Shown one piece after another: positions 1-7,385 of a DNA stretch of 63,964 nucleotides. Position numbers and translations under genes: made by a program. Positions within the stretch are counted from its first letter, which is position 1; every line of letters begins with the position of its first letter. The notes beneath the pieces are model-generated. The model searched no databases. It saw only the letters and a list, made by a program, of their open reading frames with translations, and was not told the origin of the DNA. Where the stretch lies: contig DHKM01000012.1 in the NCBI GenBank assembly GCA_002404835.1, forward strand, positions 1-63,964, written 5' to 3'. Source of the stretch: Caryophanales bacterium UBA4694 (GTDB lineage: Bacteria; Bacillota_I; Bacilli_A; RFN20; CAG-288).

Positions 1-135
1 AAATTGATTAGTTTAGTACCCTAAATCCAGACTCATGGTACTCAATCGAGATTTCGACTCCTGGTAAAATTGATTAGTTTAGTACTAACCATTGCTATTT
101 TCCCTCATTATTAGCGATTTCGACTCCTGGTAAAT
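1..135 (+). CRISPR. End of a type II CRISPR array (three repeats, two complete spacers)
   Basis: One complete 36-nt repeat lies at 50-85 (it begins GATTTCGACTCCTGGTAAAA and ends TTGATTAGTTTAGTAC). The last 19 nt of another repeat are at 1-19, cut by the window edge. A third at 116-134 keeps only the first 19 nt and then diverges. The two spacers, 20-49 and 86-115, are each 30 nt and unrelated. The degenerate repeat next to cas2 marks the array end. Orientation is set by the tracrRNA at about 5237, whose anti-repeat pairs with the plus-strand repeat 5' half, so crRNA should be read on the plus strand toward cas2. The array continues to the left, outside the window. Confidence 0.95.
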
Positions 136-136
136 T

Positions 137-469
137 TTATACGATAAGTAAATCTTCAGCTTCTGTAATAGACTCTTGTAAACTTTTTTCTCCATGTACT
201 ATTATCATAGAGTCATATTGGTTTTCTGTAACTTTCAGAATTCTAATGTTTCCGAATTTTGGATTAAAAGAAAGAACACGGTTTATATTCTTATCGACAT
301 CACTTTCGTTTTGACAAAGCCTAGCATAGACAGAATATTGGACCATAATGAAGCCCCATTTTAGTAGACTTTTTCTGAATCTACTATATTCTCTTCGCTG
401 AGCAGCTGTTTCAACGGGCATGTCAAATAAAACGAATAGTCTCATGATTCTATAATTCTGCTTCATCAT
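137..469 (-). CDS. cas2: CRISPR-associated endoribonuclease/integrase subunit Cas2
   Basis: Cas2 forms the Cas1-Cas2 integrase that inserts new spacers. The 110-residue protein has the typical ferredoxin-like start MRLFVLFDMPVET, with the conserved Asp after the first strand, followed by RREYSRFRKSLLKWGF as in Cas2 of type II loci. The start at 469 overlaps the 3' end of cas1 by 20 nt; Met9 (445) is an alternative, and neither has a clear Shine-Dalgarno, which suggests translational coupling. The stop codon (137-139) directly abuts the degenerate last CRISPR repeat, so there is no space for a leader on this side of the array. Confidence 0.92.
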   Translation of the reverse strand: MMKQNYRIMRLFVLFDMPVETAAQRREYSRFRKSLLKWGFIMVQYSVYARLCQNESDVDKNINRVLSFNPKFGNIRILKVTENQYDSMIIVHGEKSLQESITEAEDLLIV

Positions 470-1370
470 TTTTTTCTAGCAATCTTAATTTTGGAAGCTT
501 GATATCTTTAATGTTTCCTGTCTTCATATACAGAAGATAACTTTTGATGGTCATTTCAATTGCATAACTTGTTTTGTAAGAGTAACCATCAATTTCTATG
601 TTTTCATTTAAAAGATTAATAAGATTCATTTTCACATCATGAGAAAGTGGATTAGATAAATTTTCTAAACTTTTGTATATTTTATAATCCACTAATTGTC
701 TATAAGGTTCGATGAAATCATAAGAAAGATTATTGTTGTTTTGTTTGGAAGCATGCCAAATACCAAGATTATCTAATAAGCCATTGCATGCCACTGTCCG
801 AATGATTTGTGAAGCGATAATACTGTATCCATAATTCAAACCAATTGAAATAAGAGAATCCGAAAAACGAATAAAATCTTTTCCGAATAACGCTTGAAAA
901 TAGATGCGAGCAGCAAGACCTTCCATGTTTGATTCGTCACCAGGTTTTATTTGTTGTATGCATTTTTTTAGCTGATCTATGACAATGGTATTTGCGGATA
1001 CGCTTTCTAATACAGATAACTGGTTTTTGATTTTTTGTCTGACAATCGTCTCCCAAAGCTTTTTCTTTTTTGATGGAAGGAGCTGTAATTGGAGGTTTAA
1101 AACCTCGCTTTGAAGATAGTAGGAATTAAAAGGTAATATTTGTGAGGAAGGAAGATAATTTTTTCCACATAAAACCATAGAACAACCTAGGTCTGTCATT
1201 CTAGAAATCAAATTGGCTGTTATGACCGTATTTGGATTTTCTACAAAAATCAAATCAAAATCTTCCAAAGGAAAAGATAGTTTTTCACCATTTTCTTTTA
1301 CTAAAACCATTTGATCATTGAATAAAGATAACTTTGACGAGTTTTTTAAATATAGTTGACGATGTGCCAT
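450..1370 (-). CDS. cas1: CRISPR-associated integrase Cas1
   Basis: Metal-dependent DNA integrase of spacer acquisition. At 306 residues it has normal length for type II Cas1. The metal-binding triad is visible as Glu150 (NMEGLAARIYF), His206 (GIWHASKQNN) and Glu221 (DFIEPYRQLVD). The start ATG overlaps the cas9 stop by one base (TGATG), and the 3' end overlaps cas2, so cas9-cas1-cas2 form one tight minus-strand operon. No csn2 or cas4 follows, which is the type II-C gene set. Confidence 0.95.
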   Translation of the reverse strand: MAHRQLYLKNSSKLSLFNDQMVLVKENGEKLSFPLEDFDLIFVENPNTVITANLISRMTDLGCSMVLCGKNYLPSSQILPFNSYYLQSEVLNLQLQLLPSKKKKLWETIVRQKIKNQLSVLESVSANTIVIDQLKKCIQQIKPGDESNMEGLAARIYFQALFGKDFIRFSDSLISIGLNYGYSIIASQIIRTVACNGLLDNLGIWHASKQNNNNLSYDFIEPYRQLVDYKIYKSLENLSNPLSHDVKMNLINLLNENIEIDGYSYKTSYAIEMTIKSYLLYMKTGNIKDIKLPKLRLLEKNDEAEL

Positions 1371-4300
1371 CAGCTTATTTTTCCTAAAATAGAAATGTTA
1401 TGAATCTTTATATTTTTTATTGTTGACACAGTAATATAATTTTGTGGAGCTTCGGTATTACGAATAAGGTAGTCATGATATAAATCGTAATTGTCCCCTA
1501 GAATAGAATAAATTTCTAATTTTCCTTTGGTGACTCCTCCACTGTAAGCAAAACCTTTTTTTATGCCTTTGTCATCATTTAGTTCTATTTCAATCAATGA
1601 GTTTCTATTCATTGAAAACAATTTTTTGTATTCACTATCTAAATCAGATTTACTTAAAGTTTCTTGAATGGTTTGGCTTTTGTGAATGGTATAGAAAACA
1701 GAAGCTTTTGATTTTCTTTTTTCATTAAAGATTTGATAATAATAGATAGGGACAAAATAAAGATTTTCATCGCCTTCAACCTTTCTTTTATAAACATCAA
1801 CACGAACAACATCTGAATTTTCGGCGTATCTACTTTCTCCTAAACATGGTTGGTTGGATAATTGACTTCCTTTTATGATGACTGATTTGATGGGAACGCC
1901 TTTTTTGGGTAAATTTGGATATTTTGGTCTATCTTTCTTTGCCTGGTTAAACCAATCTGTTACAGCTTTTATTACTATATCATTTCCACGATTGATATTC
2001 AGAATGTTCTTTATATCATTTTCTGTCAGTTTAGAAACAGCTTTATTTGTGGTAAGCCATTTTTTCCCATCTAATTCTACAACGCCACAAATTGTATCTT
2101 TGGAAACAGCACCAACAACTTTTGTTTCTTGCTGTCTTGTAGGCCACATGACATGAACGTTATTTTTTGTAGCAGGGTTCTCTTTATACATGGGTAGCTT
2201 GTTTAATTCGGAAATTAATTTGTTTTCATCTCTCTCATAGACTCTTAACAAGACTTCTTTATTGAAATCAGGGTAAGGTAATTGCAATTCAAGTTTTTGC
2301 TCCCCGGTAAGATAATCAACCTCGCTTTCTTCTTTTTTGAAGAAGTCAGATAAACGCTTTGTAATACTTGGTGTTATACAGCCAATAATAGCAGCATCAA
2401 GCGCATGATGGAGGTCATTGCTCCTATTCTTCTTATTGCATTCATTTGTTATTTTTTTGATTACTTCGGCTAGAACATAAGATATGGATTCATCAAAAGT
2501 CGTGGAAGAATAGCTGTTTTTGGATAGAAAATTTGCCTTTTCTTGAAGAGAAAACACATCTTTTCCAACACAATCTGAGAATTTGTTCTTGTAATAATCT
2601 ATATTTTCTAAAACGCGAGAAATATGATTATTTAGTAGCTTTTGGTCTTCTTTTAGAGCTTTTACGTCATTCTTCTCGATTTTCTCAATGGAGAAAATTC
2701 TTCCTTCATCTCTTATGATATTCGTTATGCAAGAAGTGTTTACATAATCAAAGACGAAATTGATTCTTTTCTTGTCGACGAATTCAATTCCTCTAAACTT
2801 ATAGTTGCTTACATCTCTCAATCGATAACAGTTGTTTTCGTATGTGGAAAGATAGGAATGAACTCTACCGGAAAGATTCCATAGGTTTCTTAGTTTTGCA
2901 GTGATTGCTCCTGGAATTGTTTTACAACGGGATTCATCGTCTAAAAGATATGTATTGATTAATTTGACAGCCAATGTTGCTATGTAAGAAGTATCTGTAG
3001 AATCCGAATTGCTGAAATCGCAACGATTTCGAACATCACCCTCAAATAGAAGGTTTTCTTTTTTCTTTCGGTCATGACAAATATTTTTGACAAAATAGTC
3101 AATATTTTGGAAGTTATTTCCATAATATTCTCGAGGTGTCCAATTTTTCTTTTCTTGATTTTCTTTGGTTTCGACTAATACCTTGTTGGATATTGAATCA
3201 TCAAAACTTCTAGAAAAAGGGAGAATGTGATCTATTTGATAACAGTTATTGTCGAAAATCTTTGATTTGTCGATGCGTTTTCCAGTATAAGGACTGATTG
3301 CCTGTTGCAGTTTGAATAGTTTATATCTTATGAGATTCTCTTTTCTTTCTGCATCCTTAAATGAACGGATTTCATTAGGGAAAAATTCCATCATTTCTAG
3401 TTTCAATCTAGTGTTTTCGTTTTGATTTTCCTTTTGTTCATTTTCAATTTGCTTTCTTTCTTCAAATGATTTTTTCAGTTCCCGTGCCAACTCAATCGAA
3501 TATGACGTTGGGTAGCCATAAGTTTTGATTACGGCGTTGATGATTTTCCGCATTTGAACTAACGTATGTTTTACAACCGGATTGTTTAATGTAACACCCA
3601 TAGATTTTAAGGAAATATCGATTTCCGGTAATGGTTGGACTGTGTTCTTTGTTGCTAAGGCATTGTAGTGGTCATACCCTATTTTCTTCATTGCTTCATC
3701 GTATCTTAGGCCTTGAAGCATTTCAGGTATCAATTTACTACAAATTTCCTGAGATAAATTGATTGTTTTGGTTGCATCATAGGGTATGTTGAGGATTTTA
3801 TTTATTTCATCATCTGAAAATTTCAGCCCATTTCCTTCAGCCTCTGGTTTAAGTAGAGCATTCTTGATTTCTTCATCTGTCTTATATTTAAAAGAAACAA
3901 AGGATATATAGTTTAACTTCGCGATGATTTCGCTTGAAATTTTCTTGTCATTCTTCTTTTTCGGACTGTATATGTCATACATTTTCTTGAAAAAATCCGA
4001 ATTTTTATAAAATGTTTTATTTAAGAGCTTTTCTTTTTCGTTTTCTTCATAATGAGTCCAATCGTTTATATCAAGCTCTTGTTTTCCGGTTTCTTTTAAG
4101 ATATTAGAAATGATACTTTTCTTTTCTGACTTTGTTAGTGATAATCCTTTTATTGAACAAACAGAATTTAGGTCTATCCCACAGTCCTTTAGTAGTGCAG
4201 TGTAATTAGTATCACCTCTGGAAATTGTATTAGAAAAAGAATTCTGAATTTGGTCTGGCGTTAGCGATTGATACTTGCTTTCATAGTTGGATTTATATCT

Positions 4301-5188
4301 AAAATTGCATAATTTACTTAGTATGATAAATGCTGTTGCTGGATAAGAATCTTTGATGGCAAAAGGATTACCATCAAAAGAGCATATCCCTCGTGTTTTT
4401 GAAAAATCTACTTGATAAGGGCTTCCTTTTCCAGGTCCTTTCGAATAAGACCTTTGCCTATTAAATAAGGTGATAAATTTTTGCTTGAAATCCTCATTTA
4501 TGATTCCAAATTCTATTTGTTTATCTAATAGAGCATTAATTTCTCTTTCATATTCGGACCGAGCAACAGTCAAATGGTATTCCTTTCCGTGATTATGGAT
4601 AGGATTCCCCTTGTCTGTTTTCAAACCCTCAAGATAGTTATTCCAAATAACGTTTGTGATGTATCCATTTTCACCGAGAGCTTTTCTTTCATCAGACATC
4701 TTTTTTATTTCAAGTAAAAGACCTTTTTCTTCTTTGTTATTTAGTTCTTTGCTTTTACGATTAGATTTAAAACCTCTATATTTCATATAATGGTAGAGAG
4801 CGATTGAGAGTTCCTCACGATTGAGTTTATCCGTCAATCCTTTGATTTTTAGTTCATAAGGTGAGGCAAAATTCTTAGCTCCTATACCATTTATTCTAAA
4901 ATTATTGTCTTCAAAATCGAAAACAACACCTAATTCTTTTGCGAATAAATCTCTGCAAGCTTCAAGTCTTCTGACTTTTCTTCGTCTCTGCCTTCTCATT
5001 TCACGCTTTTGGCGCCTGACTTGGTTTTCACGTTTTCCATTTTTTCCGTTTTCTAATTGATTGTATACAAATGAGCCTAAGTCAATAATCCTTCTTGGCT
5101 TTTCATTCTCGTCTGAATCAAACAAACACCAACCAACCGATGCGATTCCAAGATCAAGTCCTAAAGTCATATGTTTTTTGTTTTCCAT
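1370..5188 (-). CDS. cas9: CRISPR-associated RNA-guided endonuclease Cas9
   Basis: Dual-RNA-guided double-strand DNA nuclease. I choose ATG 5188 (1272 aa), preceded by AAAGGAG at 8-nt spacing, over an upstream in-frame ATG at 5221. RuvC-I: Asp12 in LGLDLGIASVGW. Arginine-rich bridge helix at about residues 55-85. RuvC-II: Glu566 in YSIELARE. HNH: Asp653-His654 in YQIDHILPFSRSF, followed by the usual NKVLV and NQEKKN segments. RuvC-III: His928 and Asp931 in NDLHHALDAAIIG. All catalytic residues are present, so an active nuclease is expected. The length lies between the common short II-C (about 1000-1100) and long II-A (about 1370) classes. Base composition is AT-rich compared with thyA next door, fitting horizontal transfer. 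Confidence 0.97.
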   Translation of the reverse strand: MENKKHMTLGLDLGIASVGWCLFDSDENEKPRRIIDLGSFVYNQLENGKNGKRENQVRRQKREMRRQRRRKVRRLEACRDLFAKELGVVFDFEDNNFRINGIGAKNFASPYELKIKGLTDKLNREELSIALYHYMKYRGFKSNRKSKELNNKEEKGLLLEIKKMSDERKALGENGYITNVIWNNYLEGLKTDKGNPIHNHGKEYHLTVARSEYEREINALLDKQIEFGIINEDFKQKFITLFNRQRSYSKGPGKGSPYQVDFSKTRGICSFDGNPFAIKDSYPATAFIILSKLCNFRYKSNYESKYQSLTPDQIQNSFSNTISRGDTNYTALLKDCGIDLNSVCSIKGLSLTKSEKKSIISNILKETGKQELDINDWTHYEENEKEKLLNKTFYKNSDFFKKMYDIYSPKKKNDKKISSEIIAKLNYISFVSFKYKTDEEIKNALLKPEAEGNGLKFSDDEINKILNIPYDATKTINLSQEICSKLIPEMLQGLRYDEAMKKIGYDHYNALATKNTVQPLPEIDISLKSMGVTLNNPVVKHTLVQMRKIINAVIKTYGYPTSYSIELARELKKSFEERKQIENEQKENQNENTRLKLEMMEFFPNEIRSFKDAERKENLIRYKLFKLQQAISPYTGKRIDKSKIFDNNCYQIDHILPFSRSFDDSISNKVLVETKENQEKKNWTPREYYGNNFQNIDYFVKNICHDRKKKENLLFEGDVRNRCDFSNSDSTDTSYIATLAVKLINTYLLDDESRCKTIPGAITAKLRNLWNLSGRVHSYLSTYENNCYRLRDVSNYKFRGIEFVDKKRINFVFDYVNTSCITNIIRDEGRIFSIEKIEKNDVKALKEDQKLLNNHISRVLENIDYYKNKFSDCVGKDVFSLQEKANFLSKNSYSSTTFDESISYVLAEVIKKITNECNKKNRSNDLHHALDAAIIGCITPSITKRLSDFFKKEESEVDYLTGEQKLELQLPYPDFNKEVLLRVYERDENKLISELNKLPMYKENPATKNNVHVMWPTRQQETKVVGAVSKDTICGVVELDGKKWLTTNKAVSKLTENDIKNILNINRGNDIVIKAVTDWFNQAKKDRPKYPNLPKKGVPIKSVIIKGSQLSNQPCLGESRYAENSDVVRVDVYKRKVEGDENLYFVPIYYYQIFNEKRKSKASVFYTIHKSQTIQETLSKSDLDSEYKKLFSMNRNSLIEIELNDDKGIKKGFAYSGGVTKGKLEIYSILGDNYDLYHDYLIRNTEAPQNYITVSTIKNIKIHNISILGKIS

Positions 5189-5229
5189 CCTATTTACTCC
5201 TTTTTGAAAATATGTTAACATAAATGAGC

Positions 5230-5311
5230 TAGCAATACTAGTCGAGTTTACCAGGACTCGAAATCAACCCCATTGTGGGGTAAGAAAACTCAGAGAAATC
5301 TGAGTTTTTTT
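5230..5311 (+). ncRNA. tracrRNA of the Cas9 system
   Basis: An anti-repeat at 5237-5265 pairs with the first 29 nt of the plus-strand CRISPR repeat: 25 Watson-Crick pairs, 2 G-U pairs and 2 mismatches by my count, including TTTACCAGGACTCGAAATC at 5247-5265 with one mismatch. It is followed by a hairpin (CCCCA/TGGGG, 5268-5280) and a terminator hairpin with a GAAA loop and T-run. This order, anti-repeat then nexus-like hairpin then terminator, is that of a tracrRNA read on the plus strand. The 5' end is uncertain; TAACAT (5216-5221), preceded by TGT, is a possible extended -10 but would lie close to the start. The RNA is read away from cas9, from the same intergenic region as the cas9 promoter. 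Confidence 0.88.
5286..5311 (+). terminator. Intrinsic terminator of the tracrRNA
   Basis: AAACTCAGA (5286-5294), a GAAA tetraloop and TCTGAGTTT (5299-5307) form a perfect 9-bp stem running into seven Ts (5305-5311). It ends the tracrRNA and insulates thyA. Confidence 0.9.
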
Positions 5312-5370
5312 GATAAAATTCAGTATTTTTTCTCTTTTCTCTGATCAAAAATTTTTTAAAGGAGACCACC

Positions 5371-6201
5371 ATGTCAAAAGCAGACCAAATCTTTATTGAA
5401 AACATGAAAGACATCATGACCAATGGTGTCTGGGATACAGACTATACGGTAAGACCGCATTGGGAAGACGGAACACCTGCACATACCATAAAGAAATTCG
5501 GAATCGTAAACCGATACAACCTCCAAGAAGAACTGCCCATCCTTACCATAAGAAAAACAGCATTCAAGAACTGCCTGGACGAAATCCTCTGGATCTGGCA
5601 GAAGAAAAGCAACAACGTCCATGATTTACATTCCCACATCTGGGATTCCTGGGCAGACGAAACAGGATCCATAGGAAAAGCCTACGGATACCAGCTAAGA
5701 CAAAAAGCCATCTATCCCGAAGGAGAGTTCGATCAAGTCGACAGAGTACTTTATGACCTGAAGAACAATCCACATTCCAGAAGAATCATGACCAATATCT
5801 ATAACTTCCAGGACCTCCATGAAATGAATCTCTATCCCTGTGCCTATTCCATGACATTCAATGTCAGTGGAAACACCTTGAACGGAATCCTCAACCAAAG
5901 AAGCAACGACATGCTTACTGCCAACAACTGGAATGTCCTCCAGTATTCCCTTTTGCTCATGATGTTTGCCCAGGTCTCAGGACTCAAGGCAGGAGAACTT
6001 GTCCATGTCATTTCCGATGCCCATATCTACGACAGACACATCGATATGGTCAAGGAAATCATCCAGAAGCCACAGCATGAAGCCCCAAAACTGAAAATGA
6101 ATCCGAATATTACAAATTTCTATGACTTCACTCTCGACGATTTCGAACTTGTCGACTACGAGTACGAAAAACTCGGAAAGAAAATACCGGTGGCCATTTA
6201 A
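5371..6201 (+). CDS. thyA: Thymidylate synthase
   Basis: Makes dTMP from dUMP using methylene-tetrahydrofolate. 276 residues. The nucleophile is Cys157 in NLYPCAYSMTF, followed by the dUMP-binding NQRSNDM and HVISDAHIYDRH segments of ThyA. This is the clostridial-type variant (LYPCAYS rather than LPPCH). The start has a strong AAAGGAG box 6 nt upstream. dfrA begins 1 nt after the stop, so the enzyme and the reductase that recycles its dihydrofolate product are co-transcribed. Confidence 0.96.
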   Translation: MSKADQIFIENMKDIMTNGVWDTDYTVRPHWEDGTPAHTIKKFGIVNRYNLQEELPILTIRKTAFKNCLDEILWIWQKKSNNVHDLHSHIWDSWADETGSIGKAYGYQLRQKAIYPEGEFDQVDRVLYDLKNNPHSRRIMTNIYNFQDLHEMNLYPCAYSMTFNVSGNTLNGILNQRSNDMLTANNWNVLQYSLLLMMFAQVSGLKAGELVHVISDAHIYDRHIDMVKEIIQKPQHEAPKLKMNPNITNFYDFTLDDFELVDYEYEKLGKKIPVAI

Positions 6202-6202
6202 T

Positions 6203-6718
6203 ATGGGGAAACTGATTGCCATACTTCATGCCGACAGAAACTGGGGAATCGGGAAGAAGAACGACCTTATGTTCCATCTGCCCAAAGACATGAAATACTT
6301 CCGGACTAACACAAAAGGACATACCGTCATCATGGGAGAAAACACCCTTTTGTCTTTCCCCGAATCCAAACCGCTGAAGAACAGGACGAATATCGTCCTC
6401 TCCATGGACAAAAACCATGATTATGAAGGTGTCATAAACGTCCATACCTTCGAAGAATTCCTCCATCAGACAGAAGAAGCCCTGAAGACAGACGACGTAT
6501 TCGTTATAGGAGGCGCAAGCATCTACAGACAGATGCTACCCTATGTCGATCTCGTCTATCTTACCAAGGTTGATGCCGATGGAAATGCCGAAGTCTATTT
6601 CGAAAACCTTGACGCAGACAAAAAGTTCCGCCTTATCGACCAAACACCATATGAAGACGACAACGGATATAGAATATCCTTCACCAAATACGAGAACTTA
6701 GACAAAAAAGAACTCTGA
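6203..6718 (+). CDS. dfrA: Dihydrofolate reductase
   Basis: Reduces dihydrofolate to tetrahydrofolate with NADPH. 171 residues from ATG 6203, one base after the thyA stop; the longer in-frame upstream extension lies inside thyA and is rejected. Family marks: IAILHADRNWGIGKKNDLMF with the substrate-loop WGIG, LPKDMKYFRTNT (the catalytic acid sits in this helix region), VIMGENTLLSFP in place of the common MGRKTWES, and VIGGASIYRQMLP (Gly-Gly cofactor motif). Pairing with thyA supports the call. Confidence 0.93.
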   Translation: MGKLIAILHADRNWGIGKKNDLMFHLPKDMKYFRTNTKGHTVIMGENTLLSFPESKPLKNRTNIVLSMDKNHDYEGVINVHTFEEFLHQTEEALKTDDVFVIGGASIYRQMLPYVDLVYLTKVDADGNAEVYFENLDADKKFRLIDQTPYEDDNGYRISFTKYENLDKKEL

Positions 6719-6735
6719 AGAAAACACAAAAGTTA

Positions 6736-6741
6736 TATAAT
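6736..6741 (+). promoter_or_regulatory. -10 box for a leaderless HD-hydrolase transcript
   Basis: A perfect TATAAT ends 7 nt before the ATG at 6749, so initiation would fall at or next to the start codon. No Shine-Dalgarno is present. The -35 region is weak. Confidence 0.6.
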
Positions 6742-6748
6742 CATAACC

Positions 6749-7279
6749 ATGGAACTTCTAATTGATGAATATTTTCTGAAAGTCGCACTGCCGATCATCA
6801 CCAACGAAAACTATAAGTCCATGAAGAATTACGTAGCCCATGGATGCTATAGCGTCTACGACCATTCCATAAGAGTGGCCGTCCATGCCTACAGCTATGC
6901 CAGAAAAAGGAAACTGAATCTGGACTATAAGTCCTTAATCATGGGCTGTCTTCTCCATGACTTCTATCTCTATGACTGGCACCATGCCCACGAAGGACAC
7001 CGATTCCATGGATTCCGCCATCCCTTCACCGCTTTGATGAAGGCAAAGAAAATCTACAAGCTCAACGCCAAAGTCTGCAATATGATCCAAAGCCACATGT
7101 TTCCGCTTGTCTTCTGGGTCCTTCCCCTTTCCAAGGAAGCCTGGATACTGACTCTCTCGGACAAAAAATGCGCCTATCTGGAGCATAAAACCATCAAGGC
7201 AATGAAGAAAATCGAGAAGATCAGCCGAAAAAAGAAACAAGCCGAACCGAGAATCGAAGAAAGCTATAGACCGGTGTGA
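6749..7279 (+). CDS. HD-domain phosphohydrolase
   Basis: 176 residues with the metal-binding HD signature: His39 (YDHSIRVA), His70-Asp71 (CLLHDFYLYDWH), a downstream His116 (IQSHMFP) and Asp138 (LSDKK). HD proteins of this size are small metal-dependent phosphohydrolases, often acting on nucleotides; the substrate cannot be told. It follows thyA-dfrA by 30 nt but has its own TATAAT promoter giving a leaderless mRNA. The C-terminus is lysine-rich. A strong terminator overlaps the stop codon. Confidence 0.8.
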   Translation: MELLIDEYFLKVALPIITNENYKSMKNYVAHGCYSVYDHSIRVAVHAYSYARKRKLNLDYKSLIMGCLLHDFYLYDWHHAHEGHRFHGFRHPFTALMKAKKIYKLNAKVCNMIQSHMFPLVFWVLPLSKEAWILTLSDKKCAYLEHKTIKAMKKIEKISRKKKQAEPRIEESYRPV

Positions 7280-7293
7280 CCCACCGGTTTTTT
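7270..7293 (+). terminator. Intrinsic terminator after the HD gene
   Basis: ACCGGTG (7270-7276) pairs with CACCGGT (7282-7288), followed by six Ts. The stop codon TGA (7277-7279) lies in the loop. Confidence 0.9.
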
Positions 7294-7349
7294 GTAAGCC
7301 TTTTCTTGATTCATTTCCTTTAAGAATATATTCCATACAAATTCAACAA

Positions 7350-7358
7350 TGATATAAT
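7350..7358 (+). promoter_or_regulatory. Extended -10 promoter of the aminotransferase
   Basis: TGATATAAT is a perfect extended -10. It is followed by a 27-nt leader with an AAGGGG ribosome-binding site. Confidence 0.75.
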
Positions 7359-7385
7359 TTCAAAGTAAAACAAGGGGTCAGAAAA

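Noticed and set aside
1..136. csn2 or cas4 next to the array
   Set aside because: cas2 directly abuts the array and cas9 is preceded by the tracrRNA and thyA; no further cas gene fits in the window.
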